The notes: generated by a model from the sequence alone, not told the origin. A DNA stretch of 64,000 nucleotides from Bacillota bacterium (GCA_023398375.1 JAEWSH010000019.1:124001-188000), one strand, 5' to 3'. Positions 1-8,868 are shown, counted from the stretch's first letter. Program-made: numbers and translations.

Positions 1-111
1 GTTCTGCTATTTGGACCGGGAAATCCAAGTATGTGTCACAAAGCGAATGAATATGTGGAAATCGATCGATATATTGCAACGATAGAAGTATTTTTAAAGG
101 CACTATTGTAA
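1..111 (+). CDS. M20-family metallopeptidase, C-terminal fragment
   Basis: The window opens inside a reading frame whose last 36 codons end at TAA 109-111. The tail contains FGPGNPSMCHKANEYVEID, which matches the C-terminal end of M20 amidohydrolases and dipeptidases (ArgE/DapE/PepV group), where a GPG turn precedes a metal-ligand histidine region and an 'NEYV' stretch. The N-terminus lies outside the window, so the substrate cannot be named. It ends 29 bp before a LacI-type regulator on the same strand. Confidence 0.6.
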   Translation, partial: VLLFGPGNPSMCHKANEYVEIDRYIATIEVFLKALL

Positions 112-140
112 TTTGTATATATAACAAAGAGGGGAAAAAC

Positions 141-1190
141 GTGCGGGCTACCATAAAAGATATTGCAAAAATCACTGGATTTTCGGTGACGACTATTTCA
201 CTGGTCTTAAATAATAAAGCAGATAAGATACCACAGACGACAAAAGATATTATTATCCAGACAGCAAAAAAAATCAAATACCGGCCGAATCAAATTGCGG
301 TAGGCTTGGTAAAAAGACAAACTAAGACCTTGGGACTGATTATTGCAGATATCAGAAACGTTTATTTTGCGAATCTTGCAAGAGGTGTAGAAGACGAATG
401 CAGAAAGAACGGATGGAATCTGATTCTGTGTAATACAAACAATAAACATGAACGTGAAAAGGAATATATACAAGTTCTTGCAGCAAAAGGAGTAGATGGA
501 TTGCTTGTCGTTTTATCTGCGGATAGTGATGAAGCTTGTGTAAAAGAAAATATAGAAATTATGGAAAAATTGAATATACCTTATATTTTTCTGGATAGAT
601 ATATCAAGGGTGTGGAATGCCCCATTATCAGAATGGACAATATAGAAGGCGGATATTTGGCAACGAGGCATTTGCTGGAATTGGGACACAGAAAAATTGC
701 ATGTATTACCGGACCGGCTGATTTAAGCGATTCAGATGAGCGTCTGCAAGGATATAAAAAGGCAATTGCGAAAGCCGGTATCCCATATGAAGAAACTATT
801 ATATATGAAGGCAGCTATACATGGGAAGATGGTGTGGAAGCAGTTAATTACTGGATGGAAAATAAGATGGATTTTACGGCTATTTTTGCATTTAATGATT
901 TATCAGCATATGGGGTATGCAAGCAGTTGAAAAAGTTTTCCCTGTCCACACCAAAAGATATTTCCGTAATCGGTTATGACAATATATTTTTTTCAGAAGT
1001 ACTGGAAACACCCCTCACTACGATCAACCAGCCGATTTATGAAATGGGACTATACGCAGCAGAACAGCTCTTGGATGTCATCAAGAACAAAAAAAGTATT
1101 ACCCAATTTAAGATATTTGAACCTGAGTTAGTGATCAGAGAAAGTACATGTAAAAATAAAAAGAAAGAAGAAAAGGAGATTAATCGATGA
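141..1190 (+). CDS. LacI-family transcriptional regulator
   Basis: A 349-residue repressor-type protein. Residues about 3-50 form the LacI helix-turn-helix (TIKDIAKITGFSVTTIS, followed by a hinge with RPNQIA). Residues about 60-335 form the periplasmic-binding-protein-like effector domain (LGLIIADIRN, GHRKIACITGP, ISVIGYDN), so a sugar effector is expected. The start is GTG at 141, preceded by AGAGGGG at about 128-134. The stop overlaps the start of the following sugar kinase by 4 nt (ATGA), so the two are translationally coupled and the regulator probably controls its own operon. The effector is unknown. Confidence 0.9.
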   Translation: MRATIKDIAKITGFSVTTISLVLNNKADKIPQTTKDIIIQTAKKIKYRPNQIAVGLVKRQTKTLGLIIADIRNVYFANLARGVEDECRKNGWNLILCNTNNKHEREKEYIQVLAAKGVDGLLVVLSADSDEACVKENIEIMEKLNIPYIFLDRYIKGVECPIIRMDNIEGGYLATRHLLELGHRKIACITGPADLSDSDERLQGYKKAIAKAGIPYEETIIYEGSYTWEDGVEAVNYWMENKMDFTAIFAFNDLSAYGVCKQLKKFSLSTPKDISVIGYDNIFFSEVLETPLTTINQPIYEMGLYAAEQLLDVIKNKKSITQFKIFEPELVIRESTCKNKKKEEKEINR

Positions 1191-2065
1191 AAGTATTAAA
1201 TATAGGTTCCATGAATTATGATTATGTATATTCGGTGAGTCACATTGTACAGGGCGGAGAAACGATTTCTTCCACTGGAATGGAAATTTTTTGCGGAGGA
1301 AAAGGGTTGAACCAGTCTATTGCGCTGGCAAAGGCAGGAGTACCGGTATATCATGCCGGACTGATCGGAGAAGAAGGAGAACTTTTTTTAGAAGTATGTC
1401 AAAAAAATGGTTTGAATACTACATATATTACACAGATTCCGGGCAAAAGCGGTCACACTATCATTCAGGTAGATGAAAAGGCACAGAACTGTATTATTTT
1501 ATATGGCGGAGCGAATCAGGCATTTACCAGGACCTATGTGGATGAGATATTATCTCATTTTGAAACAGGAGATATTCTCCTGTTACAAAACGAGATAAAT
1601 TAATTGGATTACATCATTGATAAGGCATACAGAATAGGATTAACGATTGTATTGAATCCATCCCCTTTTAATGAAAAAATAGATAGGTGCGATTTATCAA
1701 AGATATCTGTATTCATGGTAAATGAAATAGAGGGAGAACAAATAACAGGTGAGAAGGAGCCTGAAAGAATATTAGGTATCCTGAAACAAAAATACCCTGA
1801 AGCAAAAGTTGTTCTGACACTAGGTGCTGACGGTGTCATGTATCAGGATAAAAGTACATTTTGTAAACAGGATATTTTTAAAGTAAAAGCTGTGGACACA
1901 ACAGCGGCGGGGGATACCTTTACCGGATATTTCATAGCAGCAATGCTTGAACATATGCCAATAGAAAAGGCGCTCGAGCTATGTGCAAAAGCATCAGCAA
2001 TTGCAGTATCCAGAAAGGGAGCGACAGATTCCATACCTACTAGAGATGAAGTAGAACAACTATGA
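1187..2065 (+). pseudogene. PfkB/ribokinase-family sugar kinase interrupted by an in-frame stop
   Basis: One continuous PfkB-type frame of 293 codons is broken by TAA at 1601-1603. The first part (138 aa) carries the N-terminal signature GGKGLNQSIALAKAG. The second part, same frame, starts right after the stop with LDYIIDKAYRIG and keeps the C-terminal signature DTTAAGDTFTGYF with the catalytic Asp. Both halves join without a gap, so this is a single nonsense change and not a frameshift. A TTG at 1604 could restart translation, but it has no clear ribosome site. Expected substrate would be a ribose-like sugar or a nucleoside. It overlaps the LacI gene before it and the glycosyltransferase-like gene after it by 4 nt each. 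It is either a recent pseudogene or a base-call error. Confidence 0.85.
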
Positions 2066-3210
2066 TGAAAATATTATTATTTCAATATCGTGATATCTGT
2101 TATTCTTCTTTTCTGTATTTTTCGGATTGTCTAAAAAATGCGTTTGAGCAGCTTGGGGCTGAAGTTGAAGTTTGTAGTTTTACAATGGAGACATTGGATA
2201 CGCTGGAAAAATATGTGGGACAGACTTTCGATATGGTAATTGATTTTAATTCTATTTTACCTGGAGCAATTTTAGATTCAGGGGAGCATTTACTGGATAG
2301 GATAAGGGCTCCCTTTTATAATTATCTGCTGGACCATCCACTTTATCATCATGAGTACCTGAAGGAGCGGCTGAATGACTATCGGATTATTTGTATTGAC
2401 AGGGATCATGCTGCGTATATAGAGCAGTATTATCCACAGATACATAATGTAATGTTTCTTCCACTTGGCGGCATGCGTGAGTCTGAGGCGATGTGTACAG
2501 ATCAGGAATATGATATCTCTCTTTCGGGAACGTATACATCTCCAACGAAAATTAAAGCTATCATAAATGATTTATCAATTGATACAAGTAAGCGTATATT
2601 CCGCCTGATTGATATCATGCAGTCTGATTTGACATGTACCTGTGAAGATGCCATGAAGCAGTTACTTGAAAATAAGCAGAAGTCATTCTCGAAGCAGGAT
2701 TTTGCAGAAGCCATGAATTTTCATTTTTTGGCGGATATGTATATCAGAGCATATAATAGGCATCAAGTGATAGAAAAAATCGTGTTATCGGGAATCAGGC
2801 TTCATGTATTGGGGCACGGATATGAAGAGTATGACGGAAAAGGAAGAGAAAATCTGATCCTACATGACGCTGTCCCTTTTCCTGAAACTTTTAATTTTAT
2901 TAGAAAATCAAAAATTTCTTTGAATGTCATGCCCTCATTTAAGGATGGTGCACATGATCGTATCTTCTCAGCAATGCTGAATCATTCAGTTGTCTTAACA
3001 GACGCCAGTATCTATTTAAAACAAAATTTTACGCATAGTGAAGATATCCTGTTTTATGAAATAAGAGAATTGGATCAGCTGCCAGACATCATCAAAGATA
3101 GTCTTTACTCCGAAATAATAATAGAACAGATACGAGCCAATGCGTATCAAAAGGTGATACAAAATCATACTTGGAAAAGTCGTTGTGTAGAATTAATGAG
3201 TAATATATAA
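2062..3210 (+). CDS. CgeB-like glycosyltransferase-fold protein
   Basis: A 382-residue cytosolic protein without membrane segments. The C-terminal part (about 270-382), with SLNVMPSFKDGAHDRIFSA and then VVLTDASIYL, fits the Glyco_trans_1_2 / CgeB (spore maturation protein) family, where the acidic-His patch binds the nucleotide sugar. The N-terminal half resembles the DUF3880-type partner domain. It starts at ATG 2062 inside the stop region of the sugar-kinase gene (ATGATGA overlap), so it belongs to the LacI-kinase operon. A terminator follows at 3234. Acceptor and donor are unknown; the pairing with a ribokinase-like gene is not a familiar one. Confidence 0.7.
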   Translation: MMKILLFQYRDICYSSFLYFSDCLKNAFEQLGAEVEVCSFTMETLDTLEKYVGQTFDMVIDFNSILPGAILDSGEHLLDRIRAPFYNYLLDHPLYHHEYLKERLNDYRIICIDRDHAAYIEQYYPQIHNVMFLPLGGMRESEAMCTDQEYDISLSGTYTSPTKIKAIINDLSIDTSKRIFRLIDIMQSDLTCTCEDAMKQLLENKQKSFSKQDFAEAMNFHFLADMYIRAYNRHQVIEKIVLSGIRLHVLGHGYEEYDGKGRENLILHDAVPFPETFNFIRKSKISLNVMPSFKDGAHDRIFSAMLNHSVVLTDASIYLKQNFTHSEDILFYEIRELDQLPDIIKDSLYSEIIIEQIRANAYQKVIQNHTWKSRCVELMSNI

Positions 3211-3233
3211 ATATGTAGTCAAGGTTGTTAGAG

Positions 3234-3278
3234 CTGCGGCATGAACGTTATTTTTTTACGAACATGTCGCAGTTTTTT
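3234..3278 (+). terminator. Rho-independent terminator of the LacI operon
   Basis: CTGCGGCATG pairs with CATGTCGCAG (one G-U pair), with an AA/AA internal loop and a short CGT/ACG inner stem, and is followed by TTTTTT. It lies just after the glycosyltransferase-like gene and separates that operon from the aldolase cluster. Confidence 0.75.
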
Positions 3279-3344
3279 GTGTTTATAAGCCAAAAAAATA
3301 AAACGATTGGTATAAATGCACAAAAACGAATTAAATAATTTGAA

Positions 3345-3350
3345 TATAAT
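3345..3350 (+). promoter_or_regulatory. Possible -10 box of the aldolase gene
   Basis: A consensus TATAAT lies about 85 bp before the aldolase start, after the preceding terminator. No good -35 box lies at the right distance, which would fit an activated or regulated promoter. The GntR-FCD protein downstream is the natural regulator to suspect. Confidence 0.35.
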
Positions 3351-3434
3351 AACAATAGACACAAATACAGATGCATGGTAGTATAGCTGTAGGACAGGTG
3401 GTAAGGTAAAGAGCTTGTTACGAGGAGGAGCAAA

Positions 3435-4370
3435 ATGTCAGTACAATTTCCGAAAAATAATTTTCCTGGCGGCGTTTGGCCGGTCATGTTAACACCATAT
3501 GCAAAATCAGGCGAAATTGATGAAAAAGGTTTAACCGCATTAGTAGATTGGTATATTGACAATGGTGTAAGTGGACTATTTGCTGCTTGCCAGTCAAGTG
3601 AAATCTTTGAACTTTCTTTTGAAGAAAGAATGAAGATAGCCCGGATTACGGTAGAAGCAGCAAAAGGAAGAGTGCCTGTTGTTGCAAGTGGTCATACTTC
3701 GGACAGTCTGGAAGATCAGGCCAAAGATATCAATGCAATGTGGAAGACAGGTGTCGATGCAGTCATATTACTCACCAACCGACTTGCAGCAGAAAATGAA
3801 AGTGACGATATATGGATCGAGAATTATCATAAATTAGAGCAGAGGATCGATCCTGAAATTAAATTAGGGGCTTATGAGTGTCCAAGACCATACAAAAGAT
3901 TGTTATCAATACCAGTGATTAAGGAAATTGCCCAAACAGGTAGATTTTATTTTTTGAAAGATACTTGTTGTGTGGCAGCAGATATCAAAGAAAAGCTGGA
4001 AGCAATTAAAGGAACAAATCTGAAACTTTACAACGCAAATGCAACAACAGCGCTTGAATCTATTCGAGACGGAGCAGCAGGCTACAGCGGAATTATGGCT
4101 AATTTTCATCCGGAACTTTGGGTCTGGCTGTGCAACAATACAGACAAACGGTCAGCGGATGAAGTACAGGAAGTACTGATGGCAGCATCTTTGATTGAAA
4201 GACAGTTATATCCTGTTAATGCAAAATTCCATTTAAAAGAAATTGAAAAATTACCAATTGAAACATACAGCCGGGTGCAGGATGATTCTCTTCTATTTGA
4301 AACATGGAAGGAAGAAGTGCGTATGATGGACAGACTTTGTAACAGAACGTATGAACAATATTGTAAATAG
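3435..4370 (+). CDS. DapA/NanA-family aldolase (class I, Schiff-base)
   Basis: A 311-residue TIM-barrel lyase of the dihydrodipicolinate synthase / N-acetylneuraminate lyase superfamily. It has FPGGVWPVMLTPY near the N-terminus, the catalytic Tyr in GAYECPRPYK and the Schiff-base Lys in FYFLKDTCC. The family condenses or splits pyruvate with an aldehyde, often in sugar-acid breakdown. The ribosome site is GAGGAGGAG before ATG 3435. The setting (GntR regulator, TRAP transporter, YhcH) points to a catabolic 2-keto-3-deoxy acid or sialic-acid-like aldolase, not to lysine synthesis. The GxxGE segment typical of NanA and DapA is modified here (CQSSEIFEL), so the substrate should be left open. Confidence 0.8.
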   Translation: MSVQFPKNNFPGGVWPVMLTPYAKSGEIDEKGLTALVDWYIDNGVSGLFAACQSSEIFELSFEERMKIARITVEAAKGRVPVVASGHTSDSLEDQAKDINAMWKTGVDAVILLTNRLAAENESDDIWIENYHKLEQRIDPEIKLGAYECPRPYKRLLSIPVIKEIAQTGRFYFLKDTCCVAADIKEKLEAIKGTNLKLYNANATTALESIRDGAAGYSGIMANFHPELWVWLCNNTDKRSADEVQEVLMAASLIERQLYPVNAKFHLKEIEKLPIETYSRVQDDSLLFETWKEEVRMMDRLCNRTYEQYCK

Positions 4371-4470
4371 TTGTGAAACCCCTTAAGATATGTACATGTG
4401 AATTAAATTTATAATTGTACAGAAAGGAAACGCGGTGTAAAAATCAGGCGTTAGAGAAAGGGTGAGTAAC

Positions 4471-5217
4471 ATGGGTATATCAGATGACAAATATGTAGTT
4501 GTAAAAGCAAATTTATATGAGCAAATCGCAGACAGGCTTGAGGAGATTATTCTCGGAGAGGACATGAGGGAGGAAGATAAGCTCCCTTCGGAACAGGCAC
4601 TGGCTGAGAAATTTAATGTAAGCCGTAATGTGATCAGAGAATCTTTAAAGATTCTAAAAGAAAGAGGTCTGATTGATTCCCGCAATGGGACAGGGTCTTA
4701 TATAACAAAGCCGGAAGCCAGTAACTTGTCAGATGTGATCAACAGAATGGTAGTTTTGGAAAACATGGATTTTAAAGATATTTTTGATGTACGTATTATT
4801 CTGGAGACTGCAGCCTGCAAAAGGGCAGCAAAGAACGTTACGGATGAAGAAATCGATCATATGGAAGAATTACTGGAGCGGTTGAAAGACCGGAATATAA
4901 GTGTCGAAGAGAGAAGAGAACTTGATTTTGCTTTTCATATAGCAATCGCGGCCGCTACTGGAAATACATTATTGGTTGTATTTGTGCAGACGATGAAGAA
5001 TGTATTTATTGATATGATTGAAAAAGGTATTTTTATTGAAGGCGGTATTGAAGATGCAACAATGCGGCATGAGAAAATTCTGGCAGCATTGAAACTGAGA
5101 GATCCGGAACAGGCTGAAGCCATGATGTATGAGCATCTGCATTTTTCTAAGAAACATGTGGAAAGATATTATACAAGTCTTAATGAAAAAGATGAAGAAA
5201 CGCAAATGAAGAACTAA
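4471..5217 (+). CDS. GntR-family regulator, FadR (FCD) subfamily
   Basis: About 248 residues. The N-terminal winged helix-turn-helix shows the GntR pattern (LPSEQALAEKFNVSRNVIRESL, GTGSYI). The C-terminal all-helical FCD ligand domain contains DIFDVRIILETAACKRAA and the metal-binding-type histidines DFAFHIAIA and HEKILAAL. ATG 4471 is preferred over the in-frame GTG at 4462 because GAGAAAGGG ends only at 4462. It sits between the aldolase and the TRAP transporter genes, and members of this subfamily usually sense the organic or sugar acid whose transport they control. Confidence 0.85.
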   Translation: MGISDDKYVVVKANLYEQIADRLEEIILGEDMREEDKLPSEQALAEKFNVSRNVIRESLKILKERGLIDSRNGTGSYITKPEASNLSDVINRMVVLENMDFKDIFDVRIILETAACKRAAKNVTDEEIDHMEELLERLKDRNISVEERRELDFAFHIAIAAATGNTLLVVFVQTMKNVFIDMIEKGIFIEGGIEDATMRHEKILAALKLRDPEQAEAMMYEHLHFSKKHVERYYTSLNEKDEETQMKN

Positions 5218-5226
5218 GGTATCGAA

Positions 5227-5243
5227 CGTTTCTATTAGAAACG
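5227..5243 (+). promoter_or_regulatory. Small inverted repeat before the TRAP genes
   Basis: CGTTTCT and AGAAACG face each other across a 3-bp spacer, 45 bp before the TRAP binding-protein gene. It could be an operator half-site pair for the GntR protein encoded just upstream, or a weak RNA hairpin. No function is shown. Confidence 0.3.
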
Positions 5244-5288
5244 AAGATATAGAGGTGTAACAAAAAACTATTTCTAGGAGGGTTTATA

Positions 5289-6392
5289 ATGAAAAAGAAA
5301 CTATTGGCTGTATTATTAACAGCGAGTATGGTATCAGCGATGCTGGTTGGTTGCGGGGGCAGTTCTACTAAGAGTGAAACAGATACAGCAAAAGAAGAAA
5401 CAGCAGCGGCAACAACGGAAGCAGCATCAGAAGAATCTGCAACAGAAGCGGCGGGTGCAGGAGATTTGGGAGATCCTGTAAAATTAACAGTTTCATTAAC
5501 GGCAGTATCAACAGATACGCATGCACAGGCGATGCAGAAATTCAAAGAGACAGTAGAAGATCTGTCAGGTGGTAATATCACGGTAGATTTATATACAGAT
5601 GCAACATTATTTGCACAGGAAGAAGAGACAGCAGCTGTAGCAGCCGGCGATTGTGATATGGTTCTTTCCAGTGCGTCCTGGCTAACCACAGGATCCCCTT
5701 GGGTATCCATGTTTACAGCGGGATATATGTTTAAGAGTTATGATCATATGACAAGTGTACTGAATGGAGTAATTGGTGAAAATGTGTACCAGAGGATTGC
5801 CAGTGAACAAGGAATCTTACCTTTAGGAGCATGGTATTTAGGTTCACGTGAGATTTCATTATCGGAAGATAAAGAAATCAAAACACCGGAGGACTTAAAG
5901 GGGATAAACTTGAGAATGCCGAATTCAGACGCATGGTTGTTCTTAGGAAAAGCACTTGGTGCTAATCCAACACCTATTTCTTTCTCAGAGTTATATCTAT
6001 CTTTACAGACAGGTGTAGTAGATGGACAGGATAACCCACTTCCAACAGTGGAAAGTGCAAAATTCTACGAAGTACAAAAATCCATTACCATTACAAATCA
6101 TTTAGTAGATTCTGTATGGCCGACAATGAATGCGCAGAAATGGGAATCCTTAACAGAAGCACAAAAAGAAATTATCAAAAAAGGTATTGAGGCAGGCAGG
6201 GAATATTGCGATACTACAAATTTAGAGAAAGAGTCTAAATTGATCGAATTCTTTAAAGAGCAAGGGGTATCCGTATATGAAGCAGATATTGATGCTTTTT
6301 CAAAACATGTATTAGATTGTTATTTAAATGATCCGATTTCAGAAAGCTGGGATAAAGATCTTTATGAGCAAGTTGGAGCTGCAGCCAAATAA
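5289..6392 (+). CDS. TRAP transporter solute-binding lipoprotein (DctP/SiaP family)
   Basis: A 367-residue exported binding protein. A lipoprotein signal ends at LVGC (Cys about 22), followed by a Ser/Thr/Glu/Ala-rich linker to about residue 60. The DctP fold follows, with the carboxylate-binding Arg in NLRMPNSDAW (about residue 209) and the family hallmark SLQTGVVDGQDNP. These segments are close to those of the sialic-acid binding protein SiaP. It captures an acidic solute at the membrane surface and passes it to the DctQ/DctM proteins encoded next. RBS AGGAGGG precedes ATG 5289. A terminator-like hairpin at 6425 lies between it and the permease genes, which would favour high binding-protein output. 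Confidence 0.9.
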   Translation: MKKKLLAVLLTASMVSAMLVGCGGSSTKSETDTAKEETAAATTEAASEESATEAAGAGDLGDPVKLTVSLTAVSTDTHAQAMQKFKETVEDLSGGNITVDLYTDATLFAQEEETAAVAAGDCDMVLSSASWLTTGSPWVSMFTAGYMFKSYDHMTSVLNGVIGENVYQRIASEQGILPLGAWYLGSREISLSEDKEIKTPEDLKGINLRMPNSDAWLFLGKALGANPTPISFSELYLSLQTGVVDGQDNPLPTVESAKFYEVQKSITITNHLVDSVWPTMNAQKWESLTEAQKEIIKKGIEAGREYCDTTNLEKESKLIEFFKEQGVSVYEADIDAFSKHVLDCYLNDPISESWDKDLYEQVGAAAK

Positions 6393-6424
6393 GCGTTAAA
6401 GTTTGCATTTTAGAATGGCATTTA

Positions 6425-6460
6425 AAAAGGGGCATACTGAATGTAGTATGTCCTTTTCTT
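6425..6460 (+). terminator. Intra-operon hairpin (attenuator) between dctP- and dctQ-like genes
   Basis: AAAGGGGCATACT pairs with AGTATGTCCTTTT around a GAATGT loop and runs into TTTTCTT. It lies 20-70 bp downstream of the binding-protein stop, with the small-permease ribosome site right after it. Partial termination or 3'-end protection here would give more binding protein than permease. Confidence 0.6.
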
Positions 6461-6481
6461 ATAAAAGAAAGGAGTTCCCAG

Positions 6482-7054
6482 ATGGAAAAATTGAAAAAAG
6501 CATATACATTTCTTAGAAATTGTGTGGAGATATATATTCCGATTGCAAGTTTTTGTATTATGTTCAGTGTCTTTATTTATCAGATCTTTTGCAGATATAT
6601 ACTAAAACAGCCAATGCCCTGGGCATATGAAGTAACAGTGACCTGTTACCTATGGATGGTAGTATTGAGTGCATGCTATGCACAAAGAGAGAAATCCCAT
6701 GTAACTTTTACGCTGGTGTATGATAAATTGTCGGTAAAAGGAAAAGCGATCTGTGCATTTCTTGGGAATCTGATCGTGGCAGTTGCATTTGCAGTGTCAG
6801 TAGTACCAAGTATTAAATTTATTAGCTTTATGAAAATGCAGGAAACAAGTGTATTTAAGATTGGATTGAACTTTGTGTATGCACCATACATTTTATTTGT
6901 TGTGATCATTCTGATTTATGCCTTGCTTGACATGTATAAAGATTTTCTGGTATTTTCGGGAATTGGCGGAGAAAAGGCAGTGAAAGAGTTACTAGATGAG
7001 ACGAAAGCCGAGTATCAGGAAGCAATTGATATGGCATTAAAACAGGAGGAGTAG
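6482..7054 (+). CDS. TRAP transporter small permease (DctQ)
   Basis: A 190-residue protein with four predicted membrane spans (about 15-40, 55-70, 90-110, 130-155) and the DctQ hallmark FCRYILKQPMPWAYEV. It forms the permease with the large DctM subunit, whose gene begins 3 bp after its stop. The C-terminal 35 residues are an acidic cytoplasmic tail. ATG 6482 follows GAAAGGAG. In many sialic-acid systems this subunit is fused to the large one; here it is separate. Confidence 0.88.
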   Translation: MEKLKKAYTFLRNCVEIYIPIASFCIMFSVFIYQIFCRYILKQPMPWAYEVTVTCYLWMVVLSACYAQREKSHVTFTLVYDKLSVKGKAICAFLGNLIVAVAFAVSVVPSIKFISFMKMQETSVFKIGLNFVYAPYILFVVIILIYALLDMYKDFLVFSGIGGEKAVKELLDETKAEYQEAIDMALKQEE

Positions 7055-7057
7055 AAG

Positions 7058-8359
7058 ATGGAATTTAGTGCAGCATTATTGGTTTTTTTAATTATATTTA
7101 TACTGATCTTCATTTTAAGGATACCGATTCCGCTGGGAATGATGGCAGCCTGTGTATTTTACTTCCTGGTAAGCGGTGAGCCTGTTAAGATGGTAGGTCA
7201 GCAGACTTTGAAAACATTCTTTACCAATTATACCATTATTGCAGTTCCGCTGTTCATATTTGCGGCAAATGTAATGAATAGTGGTAAAGTTACAGATAAA
7301 ATATTTGGGTTTGCAAAAGGATTCGTTGGAAGATTTAAAGGCGGACTCGGACATGTAAATGTATTAGCGTCTTTAGTGTTTTCAGGCATGACAGGTTCTG
7401 CAATCGCAGATGCCAGCGGACTTGGCAAGATGGAAATCGATGCAATGCGTGAAGAAGGTTATGACGATGGTTTCAGCTGTGCAATTACAGCAGCAAGTGC
7501 AACGATCGGACCAATTTTCCCACCAAGCATTCCGATGGTAATCTACTCGATGCTTTCCGGCGCGTCTGTAGGTACATTATTTATGGGAGGTATGGTGCCG
7601 GGTGTCCTACTGGCGATTGCTTTGATGCTATATATTGCATATGTGGCGCATAAGCGTAATTATCCTAGAAGTGAAAAAGTAAATTTAAAAGCATTCTGCC
7701 GCTATACTTTTACAGCCATTCCTGCAATCCTGACGCCAGTCATTCTTCTTGCCGGTATTTATACTGGTGTTATGACACCAACAGAAGCTGGTGCAGTAGC
7801 AGGTCTTTATGCACTCGTGATTGCAGTCTTTGCATATCGTATCTTAAATTGGGACGGCTTTAAACAGGTACTGCTTGACACAATTAAAAGTACAGGTTCT
7901 GTATCCATTATGATCGGGGCAGCGACCTCTATCTCTTATATAGTCGCTAAAGAGCAGATTGCAGCACGACTTGGTGAATTGATTCTTGGAATGACAGATA
8001 ACAAATATATTTTTTTAATTATCATTAATATTTCAATTTTGATTCTTGGTATGTTTATCGATACATCCGTTATCCAGGTGGTATTTATTCCAATTGTATT
8101 ACCATTGGCAAAGGCGTTTGGCATTGATTTGGTACACTTTGGATTGGTTGTAGTATTTAACATGATGATCGGACTTTCCACGCCGCCATTTGGTATGCTC
8201 CTCTTTATCACAAGTGGAATATCGGGTACGCCGTTAAAAGACGTTATTAAAGAGATATGGCTGCCTTTGCTGACAATGATAGCAGTATTATTAATTATTA
8301 CATTTATCCCGGATGTAGTGTTATTTTTACCTAGAATATTGCTTGGATACGCTGGCTAG
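7058..8359 (+). CDS. TRAP transporter large permease (DctM)
   Basis: A 433-residue, very hydrophobic protein of about 12 spans. Family features are LFIFAANVMNSG, the AIADASGLG region, ITAASATIGPIFPPSIPMV and GLSTPPFGMLLF. It is the sodium-coupled channel subunit that takes solute from the binding protein encoded upstream. It starts 3 bp after the DctQ stop with AGGAGGAG before ATG 7058, so the two are translationally coupled. Confidence 0.92.
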   Translation: MEFSAALLVFLIIFILIFILRIPIPLGMMAACVFYFLVSGEPVKMVGQQTLKTFFTNYTIIAVPLFIFAANVMNSGKVTDKIFGFAKGFVGRFKGGLGHVNVLASLVFSGMTGSAIADASGLGKMEIDAMREEGYDDGFSCAITAASATIGPIFPPSIPMVIYSMLSGASVGTLFMGGMVPGVLLAIALMLYIAYVAHKRNYPRSEKVNLKAFCRYTFTAIPAILTPVILLAGIYTGVMTPTEAGAVAGLYALVIAVFAYRILNWDGFKQVLLDTIKSTGSVSIMIGAATSISYIVAKEQIAARLGELILGMTDNKYIFLIIINISILILGMFIDTSVIQVVFIPIVLPLAKAFGIDLVHFGLVVVFNMMIGLSTPPFGMLLFITSGISGTPLKDVIKEIWLPLLTMIAVLLIITFIPDVVLFLPRILLGYAG

Positions 8360-8394
8360 TTAGAAAATATAGTAAGAAATGGAGAACATCAGGA

Positions 8395-8844
8395 ATGATA
8401 GTTGATTATATAGGCCATTATGAAAAGTATGCAAAAGTAATTCCTAATTTTCAGGAAGGCATGCAATTTGCACTGAGCCTGCAGGATAAACCGGCAGGAA
8501 GATATGAGCAGGGTGATATTTATGCAATGATCCAGGAGGGGGTTACAGAAGCAATTGCAGAGGGTGACTTTGAAAGACATGAAAAGTATATTGATGTACA
8601 GATCATGCTTGAGGGTGAAGAAATAATGGAGTGGGAAGACAGGGACAATCTGAAAGAATCCATTCCTTATACGGAAGATAAAGACGCAGGATTCTGCAAG
8701 GGCATTGGTCAGAGGATCCATATCAGAAAAGGTATGTTCTATCTTATGTTTCCGCATGACGCGCATAAGCCATGTAAACATGTAGATGTACCCACGAGAT
8801 ATAAAAAAATTGTTTTAAAATTGCAGGTGAATAAAAGTACTTGA
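8395..8844 (+). CDS. YhcH/YjgK/YiaL family protein (DUF386), possible sugar-acid anomerase
   Basis: A 149-residue cupin-fold protein with the family pattern: FERHEKYIDVQIMLEGEE, MFYLMFPHDAHKPC and KKIVLKL. The His, Glu and His residues in these motifs are the expected metal ligands. Members accompany sialate and other sugar-acid genes (E. coli yhcH in the nan operon) and some act as anomerases. It begins 35 bp after the TRAP permease gene and ends the cluster before a strong terminator. Together with the aldolase and TRAP proteins it supports uptake and ring handling of a sialic-acid-like sugar acid. Confidence 0.88.
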   Translation: MIVDYIGHYEKYAKVIPNFQEGMQFALSLQDKPAGRYEQGDIYAMIQEGVTEAIAEGDFERHEKYIDVQIMLEGEEIMEWEDRDNLKESIPYTEDKDAGFCKGIGQRIHIRKGMFYLMFPHDAHKPCKHVDVPTRYKKIVLKLQVNKST

Positions 8845-8868
8845 TTTTTAAAATTAGTTTCTGTTATA

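Noticed and set aside
3309..3314. GGTATA near the aldolase promoter as a NanR-type operator
   Set aside because: E. coli NanR needs tandem GGTATA repeats. Only one exact copy is here, so chance is more likely.
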